A program made the position numbers and the translations under genes. A stretch of DNA of 60,291 nucleotides, taken from assembly GCA_030700225.1 (NCBI GenBank), contig JAUYJT010000065.1, forward strand, positions 1 through 60,291, written 5' to 3'. The notes beneath the pieces were generated by a model. That model was given only the letters and a program-made list of their open reading frames with translations, made no database searches and had not been told where the DNA came from. Shown one piece after another: positions 8,218 through 18,081 of the stretch (its first letter is position 1; each line of letters starts with the position of its first letter). The DNA comes from Candidatus Nanopelagicales bacterium. GTDB lineage: Bacteria; Actinomycetota; Actinomycetes; S36-B12; GCA-2699445.

Positions 8218-9086
8218 TGGCGACTGCCCGCCAGTGGATCGCCGGTGCCAGACCGCGCACACTGCCCGCCGCGATCGCACCCGTCGCTGTTGGAACCGGT
8301 GTCGCCGCGCACGAGCACGCGTTCTCCGCTCCTAGAGCGATCCTGGCCCTAGCAGTCGCGCTGGCACTACAGGTCGGCGTCAACTTCGCCAACGACTACA
8401 GCGACGGGGTACGCGGCACGGACGCGGTACGCGTCGGCCCGGTGAGACTGGTTGGCCAGCGACTGGCACCACCGGGCGCTGTCCTCGCGGCCGCAGTCGC
8501 GTCGTTCGGGCTCGCCGGGATCGCGGGCCTGGCGCTAATCGCGTTGTCCGGGGCCTGGTGGCTCCTCGCGGTGGGAGCGGCCGCGATCGCGTCCGCGTGG
8601 TTCTACACCGGTGGCCGCCGCCCGTACGGGTATGCCGGCCTCGGGGAGGCTTTCGTCTTTGCCTTCTTCGGCGTAGTCGCTGTCATGGGCACCGCGTACA
8701 CGCAAACCGGGACGCTCACCACGCTGGCGCTCATCGCCTCGATCCCACCCGGGCTTTGGGCTTGCGCGATCCTGCTGGCTAACAACCTGCGGGACATCCC
8801 GGGAGACCGCGAAGTCGGCAAGATGACTCTGGCCGTGAAGCTCGGCGATCGGAGGACCCGGCATGTGTATGTCGCCGTGATGGGGCTTGGTTTCGTCGCG
8901 ATCGCAGCCCTCGCCATCTTCTCCCTCCCGGCGCTCATCGGGCTGCTGGCCGTGCCCTTGGCTGTCAAGCCAGTGTCCGTTGTCGCTTCCAGTGCCTCTG
9001 GGCCAGCTCTGATCCCAGTGCTCGGCGGCACGGGCGCGGTCCTGCTGGCGGGCGGGCTGCTCGTGGCCGTCGGCCTCGGCGTCTGA
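8217..9086 (+). CDS. menA: 1,4-dihydroxy-2-naphthoate polyprenyltransferase
   Basis: UbiA-family integral membrane prenyltransferase that attaches the isoprenoid chain to DHNA. About 289 residues with around eight hydrophobic segments. The two Asp-rich motifs are present: NFANDYSDGVRGTD near residue 60 and NNLRDIPGDREVGK near residue 190. The start ATG shares a base with the menE stop codon, so the genes are coupled; an in-frame start at 8172 inside the palindromic block is unlikely. It ends the plus-strand men pair and converges on the restriction endonuclease gene. Confidence 0.95.
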   Translation: MATARQWIAGARPRTLPAAIAPVAVGTGVAAHEHAFSAPRAILALAVALALQVGVNFANDYSDGVRGTDAVRVGPVRLVGQRLAPPGAVLAAAVASFGLAGIAGLALIALSGAWWLLAVGAAAIASAWFYTGGRRPYGYAGLGEAFVFAFFGVVAVMGTAYTQTGTLTTLALIASIPPGLWACAILLANNLRDIPGDREVGKMTLAVKLGDRRTRHVYVAVMGLGFVAIAALAIFSLPALIGLLAVPLAVKPVSVVASSASGPALIPVLGGTGAVLLAGGLLVAVGLGV

Positions 9087-9146
9087 CACGATCGACTACG
9101 AACCGCGCCTGCCAGAGGCTGGGGAAGCGTATGGAGTCCGGGCACG

Positions 9147-10106
9147 TCAACTCCCGTATGGGCCCAGAAACCGCTCACCGTTGAAGTGAATCAAGTGACT
9201 CAGGTTGTCAGCGCACCAAACCTCAGTTTCCCAAGCGATGTCGGCAAGGTACTTCCGCATCTCGCGGCGGGAGGGGAAGCAGGAAACGAACACCAGCCCA
9301 GCGGACGAACTCCCGAATAGATTGCTTAGTTCGCCGTGCCGCTTGGCATCGACAGGTCCATGCGACGAGGCGGCCTCCAGCAGGACCATCCAGTTCCTGT
9401 CTGGATAGTGCACCACCAGGTCCGGCATCTTGCCATGGCTGTCAACTGTGACCCCGAGCGCCGCCAGCCGGTCCACGTCAAACACAGCCCACTTCGCATC
9501 AGCGTCTCCGATGTACAGCACCACGCCGCCGGGGGTGAAGCGTTCACAGAACTCCTCCACCATCTTCTTCAACAGGATGTTCTGCCCCCCAGGACTCAGC
9601 TGGATCGCTTCACCGCTGGGCAGTGTGACCGGTATTCGGTTCATCTGACGTGCCACTGCGTACTGCTGAACGAGGCCGGGCCGGAGAGCGAGGTAGTGCT
9701 CGAACATGCCATCCGGCCTCCCCGTGCCAAACCTGCGCGCCAGTTCTAGCGCCGTGGGATGGATTCGGTAGCACCATTTCGGCGAGTTGACTGGGCGTGT
9801 CGGTTCATCCGGGTTCTGCTCAACCAGCAGCGTGTCGGCGAACTGGTGCAGCGTCTGGCGCCTGATCGTTTCCCGGGTGTTCGGCTTGTACCGATGCCCG
9901 AGTTTCCGGTCAATCCAGTCAATGATCTCGACAGTGCGCAGCGGCGGGTTGGCTGCCTGGGGCCACGGCTTGCCGGGTTCGAGCTGGAGCAGCGCCAGGA
10001 GGATTCGCGCAGAACGTTCGTTCTGGCGTTCCGCGTCGAGGCCGACCCTGCGGAGGAACTCCTGGGCTTCGGCAATGCGCGTGGCGATCCCGTGATCGTC
10101 TCTCAT
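9147..10106 (-). CDS. BsuBI/PstI-type type II restriction endonuclease
   Basis: About 319 residues. The N-terminal half looks like the helical, HTH-like domain of BsuBI/PstI enzymes (EAQEFLRRVGLDAERQNERS, LLALLQLEPGKPW, RETIRRQTLHQF). The C-terminal half has the nuclease core with YIGDADAKWAVFD and KMPDLVVHYPDRNWMVLLEA, fitting a PD-(D/E)xK-like pattern, and HGPVDAKRHGEL. The known family cuts CTGCAG; the site here is inferred from family membership. It follows the methyltransferase by 13 bases in one operon, so the methylase is made first. Start chosen at the ATG at 10106, the first plausible codon after the methylase stop. Confidence 0.88.
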   Translation of the reverse strand: MRDDHGIATRIAEAQEFLRRVGLDAERQNERSARILLALLQLEPGKPWPQAANPPLRTVEIIDWIDRKLGHRYKPNTRETIRRQTLHQFADTLLVEQNPDEPTRPVNSPKWCYRIHPTALELARRFGTGRPDGMFEHYLALRPGLVQQYAVARQMNRIPVTLPSGEAIQLSPGGQNILLKKMVEEFCERFTPGGVVLYIGDADAKWAVFDVDRLAALGVTVDSHGKMPDLVVHYPDRNWMVLLEAASSHGPVDAKRHGELSNLFGSSSAGLVFVSCFPSRREMRKYLADIAWETEVWCADNLSHLIHFNGERFLGPYGS

Positions 10107-10119
10107 GCCGCTGATCCGA

Positions 10120-11628
10120 TCACAATTCAAAGTGGCCAGCGACGATTTCGTCCAAGGTGTCCTGGTCCGGCAAGCGAGGGTCGAAGCGCGCTCCCAGCGC
10201 CCGCATCTCATCGTCGCTCGGGAATCGGAGTGTCCGCAGGTCCGTCGCGTTGACCTGAGTGTGACCCGAGAACGTGCGGAAGAAGCGGTCGACGAGCGTC
10301 GAATTCAGCCAGTACGACAGACCGATTGCGAGGAAGCGATCCAAGCCAGCCCCGCTGCGGTGGAACACGTTCAGGTGGTTCTCGAACGCGACCGTCTTTG
10401 CCGCGTGTCCGGTCGGATCCCACACTCCAGCGACAATTCTCCGCCGCTCCTCCTTCGCGGAGAACCGTTTCGCGAGGACGTAGTAGCCGTTGGGCATCAC
10501 GCGCTTCGCCGCTCGGACCTCGTCGGACACGTCTAAGGCTTGCGGCTTACGGATCTCCCGGGGCCACTCAACGATCCCGCCCCGAATGTTGCCCGGGTAC
10601 ACGAGGGGCACCGTAGCTTCGTCCATCTCGTTCCGCAGGAGGTCCCGGACGCGGAAATCGACAACCCGGCCCGTGGAAACACTGAGCCCGATGCCGGAGA
10701 GCGTGCATGGGATGAGCGCCATCGAGTCCGCGGCCTCCTGATCCTTGTCATTGGCGAAGACGCGGACGAACTTGTGCGGGTCACCGGGTCTGACAACCTC
10801 GTTGTACGGGACGGTACGCACAACTGCCACGTCATGATGCCCCGCGCTGATCGCGATGGTGACGTGTGAGCGCTTGCCGACACGAGTGCCCGAGAACACG
10901 ATGTTCTCCTGGAGCACGCCCGTGTCAGCGAACACCGTCGACCGCGACTGGAATGTGTGAATCGCATCCAGTGCAAGCCGGTCCAGCAGGAACCGACGAA
11001 AGCTGCCGAAGTAAGGTCCGTTGGCGAAAGAGCGCGGCGTGATCGCCGCGAGTTGCCCACCGTCCCGCAGCACTTCAACGCCGACCGCGAGGAAGGCGGC
11101 ATACAGATTCGGGCAGTCGGCGCCGATCGCGGCGACAGCGAGCCGGTGCGAGGAACGCGCCCCGAGTTTCAGGTATGGGGGATTCATGATGACCAAGTCG
11201 AACGGCCGCGAAAGCAGGGGTTCACTGGCGAGCAACCCGGTAGCGAGGTCTATGAAATCGCCCTCAATCACTGACGCATCCAGACTCATGCCGCTTGACC
11301 TGGCAGCGTCCTTGCAGTCCTCAAACGTGTCGCGCAGGTACCCAGCGACAGTGGGATCTGTTTCGACACCAACAACCTCAACGTCGAGTTGGGGCGACTC
11401 GCTCAGGATTCGGGCAACGATCGCAGCCGTCAGCGAGCCCGACCCAGCCCCAGGGTCGAGAATCCGAAGTTGGCCTTCGCGTGGCAGCCGGGGAATCGCG
11501 GCAATCAGCGAAGCCGCGCGCCCGGGGGTGAAGAACTGGCCGAGTGCTGACCGAGACTTGTCGTCAAGCCTGGATGCCGCCCCGACTCGGCGAGCCTCTG
11601 CGTGGGCGAGCAGCTGCCGCGGTATCAC
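10120..11628 (-). CDS. BsuBI/PstI-type adenine-N6 DNA methyltransferase
   Basis: About 502 residues, matching the roughly 500-residue M.PstI/M.BsuBI family. Motifs: LGQFFTPGRAASL near residue 30, ILDPGAGSGSLTAAI (SAM-binding motif I) and LVIMNPPYLKL (catalytic NPPY of N6-adenine methylases), then a C-terminal target-recognition region. The GTG at 11628 is chosen because TACGCT (11636-11641) lies exactly seven bases upstream on the minus strand, a leaderless arrangement; a longer frame to 11802 would start with TTG inside the neighbouring promoter. It should protect host CTGCAG sites. Confidence 0.9.
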   Translation of the reverse strand: MIPRQLLAHAEARRVGAASRLDDKSRSALGQFFTPGRAASLIAAIPRLPREGQLRILDPGAGSGSLTAAIVARILSESPQLDVEVVGVETDPTVAGYLRDTFEDCKDAARSSGMSLDASVIEGDFIDLATGLLASEPLLSRPFDLVIMNPPYLKLGARSSHRLAVAAIGADCPNLYAAFLAVGVEVLRDGGQLAAITPRSFANGPYFGSFRRFLLDRLALDAIHTFQSRSTVFADTGVLQENIVFSGTRVGKRSHVTIAISAGHHDVAVVRTVPYNEVVRPGDPHKFVRVFANDKDQEAADSMALIPCTLSGIGLSVSTGRVVDFRVRDLLRNEMDEATVPLVYPGNIRGGIVEWPREIRKPQALDVSDEVRAAKRVMPNGYYVLAKRFSAKEERRRIVAGVWDPTGHAAKTVAFENHLNVFHRSGAGLDRFLAIGLSYWLNSTLVDRFFRTFSGHTQVNATDLRTLRFPSDDEMRALGARFDPRLPDQDTLDEIVAGHFEL

Positions 11629-11801
11629 GAGGAATAGCGTAGGCCGTCCCCTCAAGTCGTCGGCGCATTTCCACAGGCCCCTAAGAGGTGCCGTCGGCCT
11701 CAGCGTCTGAGGCCCCGGCTCAACCCTTGGATCACGTTCCCGGTCACTTAGGATCGAACTGTGCGGGCACTGGCTAGTGGGCCAACGAGGGGAGGACTCC
11801 A

Positions 11802-12620
11802 ATGCGATCGCCGGACTCCCCCCGCCTGGTTCCCGTCCTGCTGTACCACCACGTAGTGGCGGGCCGACCCGACGAGCCCTGGGCGATCGGCTCGAACGAA
11901 CTGCGCCGACATCTCCAGATGCTGGCCGCCACAGGAGCGGCTACATTCACCGCCAGCGACTACGCCGACCACTGCCGATCGGCGACATTGCCCGAGAAAC
12001 CCCTGGCGATGGTCACATTCGATGACGCCCACGCCGGTGTGGTGGACCTCGCGCTTCCGATTCTCCAGGAGCTCGGGCTGCGGGCCACGTTCTTCGTCGC
12101 CACTGGATTCCTTGGCAAGCCGGGCAACATCTCTGCCAGCGCCCTGCGAGGGCTCGCCGGGACCGATCTGGAGATCGGCTCCCACAGCATCAGCCATCCG
12201 CAGCTAGATGTGATCAGCGAGCACGATGCCTGGATCGAGATAGCGCGTAGCCTCGACGCGCTGCAGGACATCACAGGTAGCGCGGTTACCTCCTTCTCAT
12301 ACCCGCACGGCTATCACGGACCTGTCGCGCGCCGACTCGTCGAGCGTGCTGGCTACGAGACCGCCCACGCCGTGAAGAACTCGTTCAGCTATGTAGGCGA
12401 CGACCTGTTGGCGGTGGCCCGGCTCACAGTGCTCGCCGATACTCCCACCGCTGTCGTTGGCGAATGGATCAACCGCCGCGGCGCCCCGATCGCGCGTCGT
12501 TCCGAAGCAGCGCGGACGCGGCTGTGGCGCCACTACCGGCGAGCACGCATGCGCCTCGGGCCTGGCCTGGGGCAACCGGCGGTCGCTTCGACGGAGGCCG
12601 CCGACGATGCTGACGGTTGA
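11802..12620 (+). CDS. Polysaccharide deacetylase (NodB/CE4 family)
   Basis: 272 residues. Motif 1 is VTFDDAHAG (metal/catalytic Asp pair, with Ala instead of the usual Gly after DD), motif 2 is SHSISHPQL (the two metal His residues) and motif 3 is FSYPHGYHGP. The start ATG has GGAGGA about six bases upstream. No signal peptide is visible, so it may act in the cytoplasm or rely on another export route. It overlaps by 14 bases a glycosyltransferase-flippase fusion gene, which points to a joint role in making a surface glycan or glycoconjugate. Confidence 0.85.
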   Translation: MRSPDSPRLVPVLLYHHVVAGRPDEPWAIGSNELRRHLQMLAATGAATFTASDYADHCRSATLPEKPLAMVTFDDAHAGVVDLALPILQELGLRATFFVATGFLGKPGNISASALRGLAGTDLEIGSHSISHPQLDVISEHDAWIEIARSLDALQDITGSAVTSFSYPHGYHGPVARRLVERAGYETAHAVKNSFSYVGDDLLAVARLTVLADTPTAVVGEWINRRGAPIARRSEAARTRLWRHYRRARMRLGPGLGQPAVASTEAADDADG

Positions 12621-15102
12621 CCTCGACTCCCTGCCCGAAACGGTCGAAGCCGGGGCTTTCGTCCTCATCCGCGACGTCGGCCGTCCTGTCTGCTTGCTGC
12701 GGGTCGCTCGACCGGTGACCGGTTCACAGCTGCTGGACGTCGCACGAGATGACGCTGCCCAATCGCCAGGCGTAACAGTGCTTCAACGGGCCAAGCCACG
12801 CGCTCGTCCCGCTGGGGAGATCCTCACTCCGGGCGACGCGAAATCGGCCAGGCCCACTCTGTCAATCGTCATTCCCAGCGCCCGTGGAGGAAGCTCGGCA
12901 GCTCGGCTGATCGCATCGTTGGCTGGAGAGCGTGACTGGATAGATCAGATCTTGGTGATTCCCAACGGTTGCGACCCGGTGCGAACCCGAGACGTAGTCG
13001 CCGAAGCGATTGCCAGCAACTGGGGCAGCGTGGATTCCATCGATTGGGACGTAATCGAGTCACCGGTCGGGCTGTCACGCGCACGCAACACTGGCCTTCG
13101 CGCCGCGACCGGCGACCTCACGGCGATGGTCGACGACGACGTCATAGTCCTGCCCGGATGGGGATCCGCGATCGCCGCGGCAGCGACGAATCTCCCGCGG
13201 GCGTGGGCCTTCAACGCACTGGTGCTGAGCGACAGCCCCGCCACCGAGGCAGCGAAGTGGTTCGAGCACTCCGGCGGATTCCGCAAGGGCCTGGACTCGC
13301 GCATCTTCCTGCCGCGCGACTTCGCCGCCGCGCAGGCGCTGCGGGAGGTGACGGCCATGGGAACCGGCGCTACCTGCGTACTTCGCACCCAGCAGGCCCG
13401 CGAACTTGGCGGCTACAGCGAGCGCCTCGGGGCGGGCACGAGCGCCCTTGGTGGCGAAGACCTCAACATGCACCTGAACGTCCTTGACGCGGGTGGGGCT
13501 GTCGCGTACGTACCCGCAATCACTGTCTTGCATCCGCCGCCGGACAGCTGGGAGGCGATTCGAAGACAGACCTTCAGGTACGGGGTCGGCCTGTCAGCTC
13601 TGGTCACACACCGAGTCGCCACAGGCGGGATCACGATCCGACAACTGCTGAGGTTGTGCCTGGCGGCGATCGTGACTGTGGCTTCGCGCAGTGGCTACGT
13701 CCACGAGCACCAGGAACGATTCCCACTGAGACTGCGACTTCTCGAACTTGGCGGATTGGCCACCGGCCCGCTCGCCTACGCTCGCTCATCCCTGGCGCTT
13801 CCGAGGCAGGCTTCCGGCGGCGAGGACGCCGAGTCGATGGATCTGCGGCATCGAACCGTACGCAGCGGCTACCTGCTGATCGTGAACACGGTGGCAACAG
13901 CACTGCTGGGATTGGGCTACTGGGCCATCGCCGCTCGCGTGATGCCACCGGCCGCGCTCGGAGTTGGCGCGGCGTTGATCGCGTTGATCACAGCTCTGTC
14001 CACCGCCGGGCAACTGAACTTCTCCCTGTCATTGCCGGTGCTTCTGCCGCGCGCGGGCAAGCACCGAAGACGTTTGCTACTCAGGTCCTACTGTGCGGCG
14101 CTCGCGCTGACCTTGGCTATAGGTGTCGGAGCGCTGGCGATCGCTCCCGGCGCTATGAGTGCGTTGCCGGGTGGAGTGACTGGTGCCGCGCTGTTCCTCG
14201 TCGCACTGTGTCTGTGGTCGATCTTCTCGATCGAGGACGGAGCTCTGGTCGCGGCCAACAAGACCTGGGTTGTGCCCGTGGAGAACAGTGCGTTCGGTGT
14301 GCTGAAAGTTGCAGCGCTCCTCGGGCTAGCGCTACTGGTTAGCGGCGGCGAAACTGGTCGATCGGAGTCCGCCGGGGCCGCGATCCTGGCAGCGTCGTGG
14401 TACCTACCGCTAGCACTGATAATCCCCGTCGTGACCGTGATCCTGCTGCGTACGCTGGCGGCACCCACGCCCCGGGCGGATAGCGCCAAGCTGCGCATCC
14501 GCCAGTTCGTCGCGTTCGACTACGTCGGCTCGCTGCTCCTGCAAGCCGGGTCAACCGCGCTTCCATTCATCGTCGCTGTGGCTCTCGACCCGACGGCGGC
14601 GGCGTTGTTCGTGGTCGCCTGGACCCTGTCCACGAGCGTGGATGTCCTGACCATGAATCTGTCCTGGCCGATGAGCGTGGCCATCGCTTCCTCTCCGAAG
14701 GACGCCGCGGCCACGAGCCGGGCTGTAGCTCTACGGATCTCACTGCTGATCGTCCCCGCGATTGGGGTTGGCATCGTCGGTGCGCCGTGGCTGCTTCAGA
14801 TCTTCGGCCAGGAGTACGCCGAGGGCAGCGTCGGTATCCTGCGGCTGCTGCTGTTCGCGTCGATACCGCGGGCAGCGGCGACGTTCGCGATGTCGGGCCT
14901 GCGGGCGCGGGCCAAAGCCCGAGCGGTCGCGGGCGTTCAGGGCGTGGCCACCATAGTCACGCTCGCCGTCGGCTTGGGTCTGGCTCCAACGCTCGTCATC
15001 AACGGGTTCGGAATCGGCTGGCTCATCGCCAACCTATTCGCTGCGGCGCTGGCGCTCGCCGCCCTGCGCGCGGTGACTGGTTCGGAGCGCGCACACAGCT
15101 AA
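12607..15102 (+). CDS. Fusion of family 2 glycosyltransferase and MOP-type flippase
   Basis: About 831 residues with two parts. Residues about 80-310 form a GT-A glycosyltransferase: LSIVIPSARGG, LSRARNTGLRAATGDL, MVDDDVIVLPGW (DxD-like) and GGEDLNMHLNV with a C-terminal YVPAITVLHPPPDSW. From about residue 418 there are 12 or more hydrophobic segments resembling polysaccharide exporters of the MOP/Wzx class, beginning RSGYLLIVNTVATALLG. The first 80 residues are an extra domain I do not recognise. The ATG at 12607 lies within the deacetylase gene end. One polypeptide would thus extend and flip a lipid-linked glycan; the functional coupling is inferred. Confidence 0.85.
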   Translation: MLTVDLDSLPETVEAGAFVLIRDVGRPVCLLRVARPVTGSQLLDVARDDAAQSPGVTVLQRAKPRARPAGEILTPGDAKSARPTLSIVIPSARGGSSAARLIASLAGERDWIDQILVIPNGCDPVRTRDVVAEAIASNWGSVDSIDWDVIESPVGLSRARNTGLRAATGDLTAMVDDDVIVLPGWGSAIAAAATNLPRAWAFNALVLSDSPATEAAKWFEHSGGFRKGLDSRIFLPRDFAAAQALREVTAMGTGATCVLRTQQARELGGYSERLGAGTSALGGEDLNMHLNVLDAGGAVAYVPAITVLHPPPDSWEAIRRQTFRYGVGLSALVTHRVATGGITIRQLLRLCLAAIVTVASRSGYVHEHQERFPLRLRLLELGGLATGPLAYARSSLALPRQASGGEDAESMDLRHRTVRSGYLLIVNTVATALLGLGYWAIAARVMPPAALGVGAALIALITALSTAGQLNFSLSLPVLLPRAGKHRRRLLLRSYCAALALTLAIGVGALAIAPGAMSALPGGVTGAALFLVALCLWSIFSIEDGALVAANKTWVVPVENSAFGVLKVAALLGLALLVSGGETGRSESAGAAILAASWYLPLALIIPVVTVILLRTLAAPTPRADSAKLRIRQFVAFDYVGSLLLQAGSTALPFIVAVALDPTAAALFVVAWTLSTSVDVLTMNLSWPMSVAIASSPKDAAATSRAVALRISLLIVPAIGVGIVGAPWLLQIFGQEYAEGSVGILRLLLFASIPRAAATFAMSGLRARAKARAVAGVQGVATIVTLAVGLGLAPTLVINGFGIGWLIANLFAAALALAALRAVTGSERAHS

Positions 15103-15195
15103 CTGACAGCGCCGAAGCTTCAATCGCGCGACGCGGCGTTGGCGTGTGTCCACCTCCCGTGGCTACGATGAGTTGTAGAAGATCCTGGAGTCACC

Positions 15196-15564
15196 ATGAC
15201 GCGAGTAATCCCGGTCCTGATCATCATTGGGCTCGCACTATACGCGTTCTTCGACGTCCAGGGGACTCCCGCTGACAGAGCCCTGCGTTTGCCGAAGTCG
15301 CTATGGATGATCATCGCGCTGATTCCGCTGCTCGGGGCGGCTCTGTGGTTCCTGCTGGGACGCCCGGAAAGCGCGGGAAGCGGACCGCCGCCACCCCGGA
15401 TCATCACGCTGAAGTCAAAGCCCAGGCCGATCGCTCCCGACGACGATCCGACATTCCTGCGCAGGCTCGATGAGCAAACCTGGCGCCAGGCTCAGGATCG
15501 CAAGCGCGCCGCTCAGCAACCGTCCGAGCCACCAGAGGCCAGTGACGAGAGCGCCGGAGCTTGA
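15196..15564 (+). CDS. PLD-nuclease N-terminal-type small membrane protein
   Basis: 122 residues: two transmembrane segments (about 4-20 and 36-54) joined by a short loop with FFDVQGTPADRALRLPK, the pattern of the PLDc_N domain of actinobacterial membrane proteins, followed by a charged, Pro-rich cytoplasmic tail. The ATG follows GGAGTCACC. No catalytic phospholipase domain is present. Function unknown; it converges on the histidine phosphatase gene with about 20 bases between stops. Confidence 0.75.
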   Translation: MTRVIPVLIIIGLALYAFFDVQGTPADRALRLPKSLWMIIALIPLLGAALWFLLGRPESAGSGPPPPRIITLKSKPRPIAPDDDPTFLRRLDEQTWRQAQDRKRAAQQPSEPPEASDESAGA

Positions 15565-15585
15565 TCCGAATAGGACCCTTGCCGC

Positions 15586-16224
15586 CTAGGCTCCCGCGCC
15601 CTTAGACGCGCGAGCCGTGAGGTCAGCGGCTGGCTCGGTGTAGATGATGGCGACCAAGGCGTCTGCCTCGAATTCCAACGAAGTGACAGACGCCAGCGAA
15701 CATTGGCGGTGTCGCGGGTCGTGGGCGAACCGGCGGTGCTCCGCGTCAAGACGGGCAACCCATATGGGCAGCTGGTGCGAAACGACCAGAGCCTCATGCC
15801 CACTCGCTTCAATCCGCGCCCGGTCAATCGCGACACGCATCCTGGCGGCCATGTCCACATACGGCTCGCCCCAAGACGGACGCAACGGATTCCAGAGGTA
15901 CCTCAGCAGGCGCGGGTGCCTCGCCACCTCTCCGACGCTGACCCGCATCCCCTCGAAGACGTTCTCCCCTTCGATCAAGTCCGGGTCCGTCTTCACCTCC
16001 AGACCGCGCACGGCCGCGATCGGTGCGGCAGTCTCTTGCGCCCGTTCAAGCGGCGACGCCTTGACCAGCACGATGTCACGATCCTTGACAGTCGATGCGA
16101 CGCGCTGAGCCATCCGCTGGCCTAACTCGGACAAGTGGAACCTGGGCAGGCGCCCATAGAGGATGCCCTCGGGATTGTGGACCTCGCCATGACGCAGAAG
16201 GTGTACGACCGTCCGCTCGGCCAT
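15586..16224 (-). CDS. Histidine phosphatase family protein
   Basis: 212 residues of the phosphoglycerate-mutase-like superfamily. The catalytic motif LLRHGEVHNP is at the N-terminus; ASPLERAQETAAPIA supplies the second Arg, EGENVFEGM resembles the acid/base Glu region and VVSHQLPIW contains the second His. In many actinobacteria such a gene lies close to heme genes, as here (hemL is a few hundred bases upstream). Substrate unknown. The C-terminal 25 residues are Ala-rich and probably flexible. Confidence 0.88.
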   Translation of the reverse strand: MAERTVVHLLRHGEVHNPEGILYGRLPRFHLSELGQRMAQRVASTVKDRDIVLVKASPLERAQETAAPIAAVRGLEVKTDPDLIEGENVFEGMRVSVGEVARHPRLLRYLWNPLRPSWGEPYVDMAARMRVAIDRARIEASGHEALVVSHQLPIWVARLDAEHRRFAHDPRHRQCSLASVTSLEFEADALVAIIYTEPAADLTARASKGAGA

Positions 16225-16328
16225 CGGCGCTCCAATCTCATCCCGGCGTTCGGTCCAACGCCGCAGACCAGGCTACGCGAAGTATGGCGGCGCCGTCTTG
16301 CCACGAACACGGGCGGGAGCTGATGAGA

Positions 16329-16691
16329 TCAATCCCAGCGCGCAGCGTGAAGTTGCCGCCCGAGCAACACCACGCCGACCGCAAGCAAGAAACCGCTTGC
16401 CAGGGCGAGGTGCCATCTCGTAGGACCGCCTTGGATGTCGTTGAATACGGGGATCAGGACGAAGAGACCCACACCGGTGAAGACAGCGGGAACGGCGGGC
16501 CTCCACCCGGCAATCTTCACGGCTACGTATGCGAGCGCACTCGCAACAACAAGGAGGGCGAATCCAATCAAGACCCCCAAGACGGCGATCAGACACACGA
16601 AGTCAGTGGCGAGAACGAATAGCACGAACCCGCCGATCACTTCGGGCCCCCACGGGGGTGGCGCAGCCGGCACTTGTTCCGCGTCCGTCAT
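16329..16691 (-). CDS. Small multi-pass membrane protein of unknown function
   Basis: 120 residues with a short Pro-rich N-terminus and four likely transmembrane helices (about residues 17-38, 40-62, 66-84 and 94-113). The ATG at 16691 lies 46 bases downstream of the hemL stop, so it may be read with the heme operon. No recognised domain. Confidence 0.65.
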   Translation of the reverse strand: MTDAEQVPAAPPPWGPEVIGGFVLFVLATDFVCLIAVLGVLIGFALLVVASALAYVAVKIAGWRPAVPAVFTGVGLFVLIPVFNDIQGGPTRWHLALASGFLLAVGVVLLGRQLHAARWD

Positions 16692-16736
16692 GACACACGT
16701 CTGAGTTCACGGCATCCGCGTGCCACGCCTTGGTAC

Positions 16737-18044
16737 TCAGGTTGGGTCATGGCGAACCCCTGGGGGGGCTGCGGCGGCGGCTCGGGCGGCGGCGGGCAAC
16801 GCGGCCGCGATGCGGTCGATCGCGTTGTCGTCGTGTGCCGCCGATACGAACCAGGCTTCGAAGGCCGACGGCGGCAGGTACACGCCCGCGTCCAACATGG
16901 AGTGGAAGAACGCCGAGTAGCGCCACGCCTCTTGCGAGCGGGCCGCGTCATAGTCGCGGACCACCTCGGAGGTGAAGAAAACGCTGAACAGGTTCCCAGC
17001 GGCCTGAACTCTATGGGCCACCCCACTTTCTGACAGCGCCGCGGACACTAACCGGGAGACTTGCTCCGCCCTGGAGTCCAGATGTGCGTAGACCTCTTGT
17101 GTGCACGCGCTCAGGGTCGCCAGACCGGCCGCCATCGCCACCGGGTTCCCGCTGAGGGTCCCCGCCTGATAGACCGGCCCGGCGGGCGCCACCTGCCGCA
17201 TCACGTCCGCCCTGCCGCCGAAAGCCGCGGCGGGCAAGCCGCCACCCATGACCTTGCCGAACGTGATCAGATCCGGCACGACGCCATCAACGCCGAACCA
17301 GCCCGACGAGGTCACGCGGAACCCGGTCATCACCTCATCGCTTATGAAGAGTGCGCCGTGACGGGCACACAATTCGGCCAAGCCCGCGTTGAAGCCATCG
17401 TGAGGAGGAACCACGCCCATGTTCGCGGCGGCGGCCTCGGTGATGACACAGGCGATGTCGTCGCGAGTTTCGAAGGCACGTGCCACAGATCGCAGGTCGT
17501 TGTATGGCAAGACGATGGTGTCGCACGCCTGGTGGCTTGTGACTCCGGGACTGTCAGGTAGCCCCAGCGTCGCCACGCCACTACCGGCGGCGGCTAGCAG
17601 CGCGTCAACGTGACCGTGATAGCAGCCAGCGAACTTCACTACGGCCGTCCGTCCGGTGAACCCGCGCGCCAACCTGACAGCAGACATTGTCGCCTCGGTC
17701 CCGCTGGACACCATCCGAACCATCTGAGCCGGAGCCACCCGACCTGTGATGACTTCCGCGAGGGCGACCTCGTCTGGCGTCGGAGTGCCGAAGGAAAGCC
17801 CACGAGCGGCAGCCACCGACACCGCTTCGACTACCGCAGGGTGAGCATGACCCAGGATCGCTGGCCCCCATGCCCCCACTAGGTCCACGTACTCCGCGCC
17901 GTCGACGTCGTACAGATAAGGCCCGCGCCCGCGAACCATGAACCGGGGGGTGCCGCCTACCGCCCCGAACGCCCTAACCGGGGAGTTCACTCCACCTGGC
18001 GTCACCGCGGCGGCACGGTCGAACAGGGATTTCGAAACGGTCAT
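16737..18044 (-). CDS. hemL: Glutamate-1-semialdehyde 2,1-aminomutase
   Basis: PLP enzyme that converts glutamate-1-semialdehyde into 5-aminolevulinate. 435 residues, normal length. Motifs: [14 protein letters not shown] at the N-terminus, [41 protein letters not shown] (Asp binding the pyridine N) and [13 protein letters not shown] with the PLP Lys. The C-terminus is an Ala-rich extension ending in PPGVRHDPT. Last of the five heme genes in the hemA-hemC-hemD-hemB-hemL order, 37 bases after hemB. Confidence 0.96.
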   Translation of the reverse strand: MTVSKSLFDRAAAVTPGGVNSPVRAFGAVGGTPRFMVRGRGPYLYDVDGAEYVDLVGAWGPAILGHAHPAVVEAVSVAAARGLSFGTPTPDEVALAEVITGRVAPAQMVRMVSSGTEATMSAVRLARGFTGRTAVVKFAGCYHGHVDALLAAAGSGVATLGLPDSPGVTSHQACDTIVLPYNDLRSVARAFETRDDIACVITEAAAANMGVVPPHDGFNAGLAELCARHGALFISDEVMTGFRVTSSGWFGVDGVVPDLITFGKVMGGGLPAAAFGGRADVMRQVAPAGPVYQAGTLSGNPVAMAAGLATLSACTQEVYAHLDSRAEQVSRLVSAALSESGVAHRVQAAGNLFSVFFTSEVVRDYDAARSQEAWRYSAFFHSMLDAGVYLPPSAFEAWFVSAAHDDNAIDRIAAALPAAARAAAAAPPGVRHDPT

Positions 18045-18081
18045 CCGTCGATTCTGGCAGCAGGCCTGGATCCTGTCGCTG

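Noticed and set aside
16737-16790. Another copy of the G/C palindrome in the hemL end (CCCCTGGGGGGG)
   Set aside because: Only a short C-run/G-run without the characteristic CAC/GTG arms; not convincing.
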